64,000 nucleotides of DNA from Roseivirga sp. (lineage in GTDB: Bacteria; Bacteroidota; Bacteroidia; Cytophagales; Cyclobacteriaceae): the NCBI GenBank assembly GCA_018402485.1, contig JAGYIY010000002.1, forward strand, positions 310,001 to 374,000, written 5' to 3'. The notes below the pieces were generated by a model, which saw nothing but the letters and a program-made list of their open reading frames with translations, did no database searches and was not told the origin of the DNA. The position numbers and the translations under genes were made by a program. Shown here piece after piece: positions 56,232-64,000 of this stretch. How positions within the stretch are numbered: position 1 is the stretch's first letter; every line of letters starts with the position of its first letter.

Positions 56232-57272
56232 TTATCTCACAGAGATTTGAAAATCAATTACTTGAGTCGAGTGCATCACATCGTTACTGAACAGTGCCAA
56301 CGTTTTTTTCTCAAAACCCCGCCGATTTGTAGTATCAAAAAATACGACTAATTCAACAGTTTGGTTAGGATCTACATCATATTGGGGCAATTGATAGGAT
56401 AAACATTCACAATTGCTTTGCACTTTTAAAATGTTCAGTTGTTCATCTCCTGAGTTTGTTATTTGAAAAAGTGCACTTACCACTTTTCCTGATTGAACCT
56501 CCCTGAAATCATATGAGTTTTTGTCTAACTCAATCCTAGGCCCCGCAGTACCTGAAGAATCCTCTTTAGGTAATACCGTATATTGTACGGGGAAATAGCT
56601 CTCCACTTCACCCTTTACCAACAGAGGCACTACCACCTTTGAATATCCATAGTTTGCTGTATCTGTAGGCACATAACTTATGGACATTTTACCAAAATGA
56701 TGGTGTTCTATTTTTGTGGGTTTAAAATTAAAAAACAAGGTGTCCGATGCATTAATTGGCGTGAAATGAAAGGTTTGACCACCAAAATTGTAAACATCGA
56801 ATGTCTTTCTTAACGTATCGCCCACCCGGCCAATTCCTAAGTTATACACTTTATGTTTTGATTTGAAGGGCCAATGGGTTTCATCGTACGTACCAAAAAC
56901 GTCTTGTGGAGCGGCCAATACTTGGGCACCAAGTTGAAAGGTATGTACTTTAAATCTCGCTGTATCCAGTAGGTCTAATGTATAGACATAATAGCCAAAT
57001 TTTTGCGGCAAGCGCATTTCTACTTGTATTGTTGCTGTAGCTCCTTTATCTACTTGCTGCAATCTGCTGTCGTAGCGTAAGGCTGTATCGGGACTATCAA
57101 GGACAAAAGAAACCGCTCGGTTGAGGTTGTTTTTCCAATAAAACGTCTGTGTAATCTGCCTATATTCACCGCGAACAAGCCCTAAATCCACAAATGTGGA
57201 CGTGTTTTGAGCAAAACTCAAGCAAGGAGTAAAACACGACAGCAAAAGAGTAATAAAGATAGATTGGCGCAT
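56232..57272 (-). CDS. Secreted DUF1573-domain protein
   Basis: From the ATG at 57272 the protein has 346 residues with a signal peptide ending about residue 22. The six extra residues of the longer frame are dropped because the signal starts with MRQSIFITLL. The body consists of immunoglobulin-like beta domains; the last one (about 245-346) has the DUF1573 pattern YDFREVQSGKVVSALFQITN and NILKVQSNCECLSYQL with a Cys-Glu-Cys pair. Such domains occur in periplasmic and surface proteins of Bacteroidota; the role is unknown. It is divergent from trpS, so the 86-base gap should carry two promoters. Confidence 0.8.
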   Translation of the reverse strand: MRQSIFITLLLSCFTPCLSFAQNTSTFVDLGLVRGEYRQITQTFYWKNNLNRAVSFVLDSPDTALRYDSRLQQVDKGATATIQVEMRLPQKFGYYVYTLDLLDTARFKVHTFQLGAQVLAAPQDVFGTYDETHWPFKSKHKVYNLGIGRVGDTLRKTFDVYNFGGQTFHFTPINASDTLFFNFKPTKIEHHHFGKMSISYVPTDTANYGYSKVVVPLLVKGEVESYFPVQYTVLPKEDSSGTAGPRIELDKNSYDFREVQSGKVVSALFQITNSGDEQLNILKVQSNCECLSYQLPQYDVDPNQTVELVVFFDTTNRRGFEKKTLALFSNDVMHSTQVIDFQISVR

Positions 57273-57358
57273 AGTATTCTGAACAAACACGAAATTAAAG
57301 GATGTATTATTGAATTGCAGCTTTGTTATTTATTTAATTTGCCAAAAATCAAAAAACC

Positions 57359-58330
57359 ATGGCCAGAATACTTACAGGCATTCAAAGCTCGGGCAAACCA
57401 CATTTAGGAAATCTTCTTGGTGCAATTCAACCGGCCATAGCGCTTTCCGAAAATGAAGCCAACGAGTCGTTCTTTTTTATCGCCGACTTACATTCATTGA
57501 CCACCATCAAAGATCCTCAAATTCGGGTAGAAAATACACATGCCGTAGCTGCGGCATGGTTGGCATTCGGTTTCGATACAGAAAAAAATACCTTTTACAG
57601 GCAATCGAGGGTGCCACAAGTTTGTGAATTGAATTGGTACCTCAATTGTTACACCCCTTTCCCCATGTTGGCCAATGCACACAGCTTTAAAGATAAATCT
57701 GATCGGCTGGCTGATGTGAATGCAGGTTTATTTACCTACCCTGTATTGATGGCTTGTGATATTCTTTTATATGATGCCGACATCGTTCCTGTGGGTAAAG
57801 ACCAGAAGCAGCACCTTGAAATGACCAGAGACATAGCAAGTACCTTCAACCACAAGCATGGTGATATTTTTATTTTACCAGAAGCGCAAATTGATGAAAC
57901 GGTTATGACGGTACCCGGACTTGATGGTCAAAAGATGAGCAAATCTTATGGTAACATTATCGACATTTTTCAATCCGATAAAGAATTGAAAAAAAATATT
58001 AATCGCATAGTTAGCGATAGTACCCCTTTGGAAGCCCCTAAAAATCCTGATGAGGACACTACTTTTGCCTTATACTCACTATTAGCAACACCTGAGCAAG
58101 TGGCTACGATGCGTAAAAATTACCTTGGAGGAAATTATGGGTATGGACATGCTAAAAAAGCCCTTTATGAACTGATTATAGATAAATTTGCCAAAGAAAG
58201 ACAAGTGTACAACGAATACATCAATGATCCTGACTTGATAGAAAAAGAATTAGCAAAAGGAGAAGAAAAGGCCGCCGCCGTGGCAAAGAAGGTTTTAGAG
58301 CGTGTGAAAAAAGCTTTGGGCTTTGCATAA
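57359..58330 (+). CDS. trpS: Tryptophanyl-tRNA synthetase
   Basis: A 323-residue class I synthetase that charges tRNA-Trp. The HIGH-type motif is GKPHLGN (residues 12-18) and the KMSKS loop is GQKMSKSYGN near residue 194. SLTTIKDP and the GKDQKQHLEMTRDIA stretch are family-specific. The length is normal. A near-consensus box TAATTTG (57335-57341) lies 17 bases before the start. Confidence 0.97.
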   Translation: MARILTGIQSSGKPHLGNLLGAIQPAIALSENEANESFFFIADLHSLTTIKDPQIRVENTHAVAAAWLAFGFDTEKNTFYRQSRVPQVCELNWYLNCYTPFPMLANAHSFKDKSDRLADVNAGLFTYPVLMACDILLYDADIVPVGKDQKQHLEMTRDIASTFNHKHGDIFILPEAQIDETVMTVPGLDGQKMSKSYGNIIDIFQSDKELKKNINRIVSDSTPLEAPKNPDEDTTFALYSLLATPEQVATMRKNYLGGNYGYGHAKKALYELIIDKFAKERQVYNEYINDPDLIEKELAKGEEKAAAVAKKVLERVKKALGFA

Positions 58331-58416
58331 TACTTTGCACGAAAAATTACTGTTTTATACGACTTAACGCATCATATTTAAAGAATTTTCGTTACTGATC
58401 TCAAGAAGCCAAAACC

Positions 58417-58944
58417 ATGAAAAATTATATTATCCTCTCCTTCATTTGTTCAGCTCTACTCTTGGGCTGTTCAGAAACAGACCAAAGTTCGCTTTTTACT
58501 GGCAATGAAATCCGATTAGACATGATTCCAGGCACAGTACAAGGAAATACCACATCGGGTCAATTGATCATCAAAGAGCGTACAGATGGTTTGGCTCAAA
58601 TTGATATTACCTTGCTAAATGTGTTGAAACATGGCTCACATCCTGTGCACTTGCATTTCGGCAGCTTAGCAGATGATGATAATGTAGCCACCCTTCTTAA
58701 CGATATCAAGGAACGCAATGGCGAGGGAAGAAGCAGTACCATTTTAGGCCCCTTAGAAGATGGTACCCAACTTAGCTATAATGATCTTCTTAATTTTGAT
58801 GGCAGTATTAAAATCCACTTTGAAGCCTCTGGGCCTTTGGAAGATGAAATACTAGGTGCCATCAATATTGGCATCAACGAAAGTGAAAATACGGCTTACT
58901 TTTCTGGTGAGAAATCAATTACCCAATGTAATTCCGAGTACTAG
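58417..58944 (+). CDS. Lipoprotein of unknown function
   Basis: The 175-residue protein has a lipoprotein signal with lipobox LLLGC (Cys at residue 18). The mature region is beta-rich with a GSHPVHLHFGS segment (about 72-82) that recalls CHRD or Cu/Zn superoxide dismutase strands; only the His-rich strand is similar, so no enzymatic call is made. It is on the same strand as trpS and the M3 peptidase but has gaps of 86 and 111 bases. Confidence 0.65.
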   Translation: MKNYIILSFICSALLLGCSETDQSSLFTGNEIRLDMIPGTVQGNTTSGQLIIKERTDGLAQIDITLLNVLKHGSHPVHLHFGSLADDDNVATLLNDIKERNGEGRSSTILGPLEDGTQLSYNDLLNFDGSIKIHFEASGPLEDEILGAINIGINESENTAYFSGEKSITQCNSEY

Positions 58945-59027
58945 TATAAAAATTACGATTACGGTTTTTGAATCATTGACCATTTCAAGAAATCGCTTTC
59001 CGGTTCATTCATTCACTCGAATCCTTT

Positions 59028-59035
59028 TACCTTTG
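59028..59035 (+). promoter_or_regulatory. Bacteroidota -7 box for the M3 peptidase
   Basis: TACCTTTG is an exact TAnnTTTG match 20 bases before the ATG at 59056. Confidence 0.5.
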
Positions 59036-59055
59036 CCAAGTAAAAGAAAAAACCT

Positions 59056-61095
59056 ATGAACCCATTGCTCGATCAGGCGCTCATCAAAAATTCGCACCCA
59101 CAATTTTCAGAAATTAATAATGCAGACTTTCAGCCTGCTTTTGAACATTGGATTGCCATCGGACGTAAAGAAGTGGATGCCATTGTTGATTTACCTACTC
59201 CAGCGGATTTTGAGAATACCATTGTGGCCCTTGAATTTGCAGGAAAAGGACTCGATCGGGTAACTTCCATCTTCTTTAATCTCAATTCAGCAGAGACTAA
59301 CGATGAAATGCAAAAAATTGCTCAGGAAGTGGCACCCCTGCTTTCTGAGTTTACAAACGATATTTTACTCAACGAGAGCTTATTCAAAAGGGTCAAAGAA
59401 GTACATGAAAACGTAGACCGATCTGAATTAAATGCTGAACAACGCATACTACTAGACAAAACCTACAAAGGCTTCGTTCGAAATGGCGCTTTATTAAATG
59501 ATGAAGATAAACAGAGGCTCAGAGAAATTGATGTGGCCCTATCTAAATGGTCTCTTACTTTCGGTGAAAACATATTGGCAGAAACCAATGCTTATGAATT
59601 GGTAATTGAGGATGAGAAAGACCTACACGGCTTACCCGATTTTGCAAAGGAACAGGCTGCAGAAACTGCTAAAGAAAAAGGTAAAGAGGGAAAGTGGGTC
59701 ATTACCCTGGATTATCCAAGCTACGTTCCCTTTATGACTTATGCAGAGAATAGATCCTTGAGAAAAGAGTTGAGCTTAGCTTTTGGGGCAAGGGCTTTTC
59801 AAGGAAATGACAAAGACAATCGACATGTGGTTAAAAAAATTGTGCAACTCCGCCAAGAAAGAGCAGAACTTTTGGGCTACAAGACCCATGCCCACTATGT
59901 ATTAGAAGAGCGCATGGCTGAATCTCCAGAAAAGGTAATGCACTTTTTAGAAGAAATTGGCAAGTACGGTAAGGCAGGTGCAGCAAAGGACATAGAAAAA
60001 CTAGTGGAATTCGCTGAGAAACATGATGGTCTAACAGATTTGCAAAGGTGGGATTTTGCGTATTATTCAGAAAAGCTCAAAAAAGAAGCCTTCGAGATTG
60101 ACGATGAACTCATTAAACCTTATTTTTCCTTAGACAAGGTCGTTGCTGGTGGTTTCGAAACTGCAAAGAAACTGTACGGTATCTCTTTTAAAGAAAATAA
60201 AAAAATTACAGTTTATCATCCTGATGTCAAAGCCTTTAACGTAACAGATGAATCGGGGCAAGATTTGGCTACTTTCTATACCGATTTCTTTCCCAGACCA
60301 GGTAAGCGTGACGGAGCATGGATGACTTTATATGCTGGTCAGTACACAGCTAAAAACACAAACTATCGTCCCTTGGTCTCCATTGTTTGTAATTTTAGCA
60401 AACCCGGAAAAAAACAACCTTCCCTTTTGACTTTCAATGAGGTAACTACTTTCTTTCATGAATTTGGTCATGCACTTCATGGCATCCTCTCTCAATGTAC
60501 TTTTGAAAGCTTGAGTGGCCCTAATGTATTTTGGGATTTTGTAGAATTACCCTCTCAAATCTTGGAAAACTGGTGCTATGAAAAAGAGTGCCTCGACCTT
60601 TTTGCAACACATTACCAAACCGGAGAAACCATTCCAGAAAGTCTGGTAGACCGAATTGTGGCCAGCGCCAATTTTATGGAGGGTTACCAAACCATGCGTC
60701 AATTAAGTTTTGGCATGTTGGATATGGCTTGGCATGGAAAGGATAACCGTACAGTAGAAGATGTAGCAGCATTTGAGGAAAAGGTAATGTCTCCTTTTCA
60801 CTTGCTTCCTCCATTGCCTGAAACGAATATGAGCTGCTCATTCTCTCATATCTTCCAAGGTGGCTACTCAGCAGGGTATTACAGCTATAAATGGGCCGAG
60901 GTACTAGATGCAGATGCTTTTGATTATTTTAAGAGCAAGGGCATTTTCGATTCAGAAGTGGCAACTGCTTTCAGAAAGCATATTCTTGAAGCGGGTGGTT
61001 CGGAACACCCTATGGTCTTATATAAGAAGTTTAGAGGGCAGGCACCAGAAGTAAAACCACTATTGAAAAGGGCAGGATTACTGCTTGAAGATTGA
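59056..61095 (+). CDS. M3 family oligopeptidase (Dcp/oligopeptidase A-like)
   Basis: The 679-residue zinc peptidase has no signal peptide and is probably cytosolic. The HExxH zinc motif is in TTFFHEFGHALHG (near residue 468), and the third ligand Glu lies in the following helix (NVFWDFVELPSQILENW). The N-terminal half is the helical prolyl-oligopeptidase-like channel seen in the family. Oligopeptidase A degrades short peptides, and the related Dcp removes C-terminal dipeptides; which applies cannot be told. The stop codon overlaps the MFS start. Confidence 0.93.
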   Translation: MNPLLDQALIKNSHPQFSEINNADFQPAFEHWIAIGRKEVDAIVDLPTPADFENTIVALEFAGKGLDRVTSIFFNLNSAETNDEMQKIAQEVAPLLSEFTNDILLNESLFKRVKEVHENVDRSELNAEQRILLDKTYKGFVRNGALLNDEDKQRLREIDVALSKWSLTFGENILAETNAYELVIEDEKDLHGLPDFAKEQAAETAKEKGKEGKWVITLDYPSYVPFMTYAENRSLRKELSLAFGARAFQGNDKDNRHVVKKIVQLRQERAELLGYKTHAHYVLEERMAESPEKVMHFLEEIGKYGKAGAAKDIEKLVEFAEKHDGLTDLQRWDFAYYSEKLKKEAFEIDDELIKPYFSLDKVVAGGFETAKKLYGISFKENKKITVYHPDVKAFNVTDESGQDLATFYTDFFPRPGKRDGAWMTLYAGQYTAKNTNYRPLVSIVCNFSKPGKKQPSLLTFNEVTTFFHEFGHALHGILSQCTFESLSGPNVFWDFVELPSQILENWCYEKECLDLFATHYQTGETIPESLVDRIVASANFMEGYQTMRQLSFGMLDMAWHGKDNRTVEDVAAFEEKVMSPFHLLPPLPETNMSCSFSHIFQGGYSAGYYSYKWAEVLDADAFDYFKSKGIFDSEVATAFRKHILEAGGSEHPMVLYKKFRGQAPEVKPLLKRAGLLLED

Positions 61096-62267
61096 AAATC
61101 CAAAAACACATATTACCTGTCATCGTCTTCGCTCAATTTACCGGGACATCCTTATGGTTTGCAGGAAATGCCATTTTGCCACAAATTCAAGAGGCTTGGG
61201 ATTTACCGGGCAATAGCTTAGCCCAAGTAACATCGGCTGTAATGTTAGGGTTTATTTTAGGCACATTTGCCTTTGCCTTAATTTCCATTGTAGATCGTTT
61301 TCATCCCAGTCAGGTGTTTTTGATTTGCTCCTTATTAGGTGCATTTTTTAATGTCATTTTACTACTGATTACACCCTCTTACTTTTGGTTGATGGTGAGC
61401 CGAATATTAACGGGCGTCTTTCTTGCAGGAATATATCCAGTAGGGATGAAAATTGCTACGGATTGGTATGGAGGGAAAACAGGAAAAGCTTTGGGTTATC
61501 TGGTTGGCGCCTTGGTCTTAGGTTCGGCATTCCCCCATTTCCTTAATCATTGGGGCGCCGACTATTCTTGGCAATTTGTATTGGTTGGAACGTCTATTTT
61601 AGCCACTGTGGGTGGTTTGATGATGTTCTTTTTTGTCGGTGATGGCCATCACCGACAAAAAGGCAGTCATTTCAACCCAAAAAAGGTTTTAAATGTGTTT
61701 AAAGACAAGCGTTTTCGTTCGGCAGCCTTTGGCTACTTCGGGCATATGTGGGAACTCTATGCTTTTTGGGCTTTCGTACCTATGGCACTGGCCTATTATA
61801 AGAAAATCCATTCTATTGCTCTCCCTGTGAGTCTCTGGACTTTTATCATTATGGTAGCCGGTGTAATGGGTTGTATTTATGGTGGTATAATTTCAGAACG
61901 CCTTGGTAGTGCAAAAGTAGCTTACCGCTTTTTATGGACTTCGGGTCTACTATGCCTTATTTCACCCTTTTTGTATGTGCTACCTCCTGTCGTATTTCTC
62001 AGTGGCATGTTACTTTGGGGCTTTGCTGTCATTGGGGATTCTGCTCAGTACTCTTCCTTAAACGCCATAACAGCTCCCCCACAACTTAAAGGTACTGCCT
62101 TAACCCTAACGGTGAGCATTGGCTTTTTACTTACCATACCGTCCATTCAATTTTTGGGATACTTACAGCAGGTTATTGATGTACGATGGCTATTATTCAC
62201 CCTTTTGATTGGGCCTGCCTTCGGGCTTTACCATACTCGCTATTTGTTAAAAACTAAGGCTTTTTGA
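61092..62267 (+). CDS. MFS transporter
   Basis: A 391-residue membrane protein with about 12 hydrophobic segments and two related halves. The start is a TTG at 61092 whose last bases overlap the M3 stop (TTGA), a coupling arrangement; no suitable ATG lies nearby. Helix 2-3 loop motifs are degenerate but the fold is clear (SRILTGVFLAGIYPVGMKIA at about 114-133). The substrate is unknown; the adjacency to a peptidase could point to a peptide or amino acid, but this is only context. The last 14 bases overlap the convergent PPIase gene. Confidence 0.83.
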   Translation: MKIQKHILPVIVFAQFTGTSLWFAGNAILPQIQEAWDLPGNSLAQVTSAVMLGFILGTFAFALISIVDRFHPSQVFLICSLLGAFFNVILLLITPSYFWLMVSRILTGVFLAGIYPVGMKIATDWYGGKTGKALGYLVGALVLGSAFPHFLNHWGADYSWQFVLVGTSILATVGGLMMFFFVGDGHHRQKGSHFNPKKVLNVFKDKRFRSAAFGYFGHMWELYAFWAFVPMALAYYKKIHSIALPVSLWTFIIMVAGVMGCIYGGIISERLGSAKVAYRFLWTSGLLCLISPFLYVLPPVVFLSGMLLWGFAVIGDSAQYSSLNAITAPPQLKGTALTLTVSIGFLLTIPSIQFLGYLQQVIDVRWLLFTLLIGPAFGLYHTRYLLKTKAF

Positions 62268-62868
62268 TCTGATAAGTTTTTACATCAAAGCCGGTCGCAT
62301 CGACTTGTTTCGGTGTGAGTTGAATCATTTGTACCTTCAGCTTGATGTCGTCTGTCGGTTGGTTTAAAGTATCTGTTGGCACCCGCACGATCTGTTCTAT
62401 TACATCCATTCCTTTGATTACCTGTCCATAAATCGTATATGCATTGTTAAGGCGATGTAAACCGTCTTTGTTTTGAACAATATAAAATTGGCAAGCGGCA
62501 GAAAGCATCTTAGGGTTATTATCACGCCCTGCACCCAGTGCTCCATATACATGCTGTAAATTGGGGTTAAATTCCGGTTCTAACAAATGAATGGAATAGG
62601 CAAACCCTTCCCTTGTATCTGGGCACCCCCCTTGGGCCACAAAATTTTCAATCACACGATTGAAGGTATAATCATTCCAATAACCTGTAGTGGCTAGTTC
62701 AATAAAAGCGGCCTTATGCTTGGGAGTTTCGTCATACAACCACACCCAAACATCACCTAGGGGTGTGCTAATTTCACCCACCTGATAGGTCTTTTTTGAA
62801 GTGCAAGCAGCACTAAAAAAAACAACAAAGAGAATTGCTACCGAAAAAAACCCATTCCATCTTTTCAT
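62254..62868 (-). CDS. Cyclophilin-type peptidyl-prolyl isomerase, lipoprotein
   Basis: From the ATG at 62868 the protein has 204 residues. A lipoprotein signal ends in FSAACTS with the lipid Cys at about residue 22. The cyclophilin domain follows, with FNRVIENFVAQGGCPDT (about 69-85), GALGAGRDNNPKMLSAACQFYIV and LNNAYTIYGQVIKGMDVI. It probably helps folding in the periplasm or at the outer membrane. It follows the helicase gene by about 19 bases and may be in its operon. Confidence 0.88.
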   Translation of the reverse strand: MKRWNGFFSVAILFVVFFSAACTSKKTYQVGEISTPLGDVWVWLYDETPKHKAAFIELATTGYWNDYTFNRVIENFVAQGGCPDTREGFAYSIHLLEPEFNPNLQHVYGALGAGRDNNPKMLSAACQFYIVQNKDGLHRLNNAYTIYGQVIKGMDVIEQIVRVPTDTLNQPTDDIKLKVQMIQLTPKQVDATGFDVKTYQIKKP

Positions 62869-62887
62869 ATTCTCACAATTCACATGA

Positions 62888-64000
62888 TCAATTGAGTGCT
62901 TTAATTTTTATTTTCAAGGTTTTTCCAATTTCATAAACTCTCTCTTTTTCCTTTTCATGGATGAATAAAATAGAGTAACCTTTTTGACCTGCCCGGCCCG
63001 TTCTACCACTTCGGTGTGTATAATATTCAATTTGTTGGGGTAATTGATAGTGTAAAACAAAGTTCAAATCCTTTACATCTATGCCTCTAGCGGCAATATC
63101 CGTTGCAATCAAAATATCAATTTTTTTACTCTTAAACATGCGCATCACTTTATCTCTGTCGCGCTGCCCCATGTCTCCTTCTATAACATCTACTTTTAAA
63201 TTCCTTGCTTGTAGCTGCTTATTTAAGGTTTGAGCTGAACGTTTCGTTTGGCAAAAAATCATTCCTCTTTCTTCCTTTCGGTAATTTAGGAAATCATTTA
63301 ATTCCTGGAGTTTGTCCTTTGTTTGACAAATGACATATTCATGGGTGATATCGGCATTTACACCTTGAGACCTTTCCACCTCTAGCTTCTGAAAACCTGG
63401 CTTTAAAAAAGTTTTTACAATCTGTTTTACACCCTCTGGTAAAGTAGCTGAAAACAACCAAACTCCAGTATCTTGGGGAACAGCCTTCAACACCGCAAAC
63501 ATTTCATCTTTGAAACCCATACTGAGCATTTCATCTGCCTCATCTAAAATGAAAATTTTGACCTTTTCAATATTGATGGCCTTCTTTTCTAATAAATCTA
63601 TGAGCCTACCGGGGGTGGCTACAACGATGTGTGTAGGCCTTTGCAAACGCTTAATCTGCTCGTCTATTGGCGCCCCCCCATAGACCGTTTCTACAAAAAT
63701 GCGTGACTTGGCATATTTTGTGAATTTAAAAAGCTGCTTCCCAATTTGTTGACATAGCTCGCGGGTAGGTGCTAGTATTAAACCTTGAATCTCTTCCTTT
63801 TCTGTTTTTATGTGTGTGAGTAGGGGTAATCCAAATGCGGCAGTTTTACCTGTTCCTGTTTGTGCTTGTCCAAAGAAGTCAGCATCCCCTTTCACCAATA
63901 TCGGTATAGCCTTCTCTTGTATTTCTGAAGGACTTATGATATTGAGTTCTGTAATGCCTTTGATAAGGTCTTGTGTAATTCCTAATTCAGAAAATTCAGC
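62888..64000 (-). CDS. DEAD-box RNA helicase, N-terminus cut by window edge
   Basis: The frame runs to the right edge, so 370 residues plus the stop codon are visible. The Q motif (PSEIQEKAIPIL), motif I AQTGTGKT, Ia PTRELCQQ, II LDEADEML, III FSATLPE and VI HRSGRTGRAG are all present, so the helicase is intact. It ends soon after the second RecA domain, with only a short basic tail, unlike the long-tailed DeaD type. Likely roles are ribosome assembly and RNA unwinding. The first few residues lie beyond the window. Confidence 0.93.
   Translation of the reverse strand, partial: AEFSELGITQDLIKGITELNIISPSEIQEKAIPILVKGDADFFGQAQTGTGKTAAFGLPLLTHIKTEKEEIQGLILAPTRELCQQIGKQLFKFTKYAKSRIFVETVYGGAPIDEQIKRLQRPTHIVVATPGRLIDLLEKKAINIEKVKIFILDEADEMLSMGFKDEMFAVLKAVPQDTGVWLFSATLPEGVKQIVKTFLKPGFQKLEVERSQGVNADITHEYVICQTKDKLQELNDFLNYRKEERGMIFCQTKRSAQTLNKQLQARNLKVDVIEGDMGQRDRDKVMRMFKSKKIDILIATDIAARGIDVKDLNFVLHYQLPQQIEYYTHRSGRTGRAGQKGYSILFIHEKEKERVYEIGKTLKIKIKALN

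Overview
The window is a 64 kb chromosomal stretch from a member of the Bacteroidota, most likely a marine or environmental Cytophagales-type organism (genus not determinable by eye). The phylum call rests on several independent signs: an Oar-like TonB-dependent receptor; the full set of branched-chain amino acid genes in the usual Bacteroidota arrangement; tandem secreted amidohydrolases; family M14 proteins; a GPP34-domain protein; and the TAnnTTTG -7 box, which occurs just upstream of at least eight genes on the + strand. Shine-Dalgarno sequences are weak or absent. There are no rRNA genes, no tRNAs that I can recognise and no CRISPR array. The window starts inside menC and ends inside a DEAD-box helicase gene.

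Layout. 1-2.4 kb: menC (partial), ribE, pcm and an acyl-CoA thioesterase. 2.4-5.8 kb: a two-gene operon of secreted M14-type proteins, one with an intact zinc site and one with none. 6-12.2 kb: a DUF4168 protein, a YbiT-type ABC-F ATPase, a possible 36-residue small protein, a glycosyltransferase, rnhB, a NUDIX hydrolase and a MATE exporter. 12.2-13.7 kb: yebC and a GPP34 protein. 13.7-26.1 kb: the branched-chain pathway as two same-strand operons, ilvD-ilvB-ilvN-ilvC-ilvA and leuA-leuC-leuD-leuB, separated by one antiparallel gene for a helical-repeat protein. 26.4-29.2 kb: a GMC flavoprotein oxidoreductase, its small subunit and a rhodanese lipoprotein. 29.3-31.6 kb: an M19 dipeptidase and an S1/P1 nuclease.

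From about 31.6 to 35.5 kb lies a visibly AT-richer island. It holds the tail of a tyrosine recombinase, a broken DEDDh exonuclease, two adjoining unknown genes, a small secreted protein, a DUF3871 gene split by an in-frame stop, and the tail of an AAA_24/Sak4-like ATPase. It looks like a decayed integrated element whose ends are both truncated.

35.7-43.8 kb: three tandem secreted amidohydrolase paralogues of which only the middle one keeps the metal-binding HxH; mnmA; and an operon with a Bax-like glucosaminidase, a polysaccharide deacetylase and a hemerythrin-like protein. 43.8-52 kb: a tightly coupled operon joining an outer-membrane TonB-dependent receptor, a YnjB-type binding lipoprotein, two permeases, an ATPase and a radical SAM enzyme, with a DUF2064 protein just upstream. 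As a whole this predicts import of an unknown ligand from the outer membrane to the cytoplasm, linked to radical chemistry, and it is the most interesting functional locus here. 52-64 kb: a GNAT-nitrilase fusion, a pseudouridine synthase, two tandem PPK2 polyphosphate kinases, a DUF1573 protein, trpS, a lipoprotein, an M3 oligopeptidase, an MFS transporter, a cyclophilin-type PPIase and the DEAD-box helicase.
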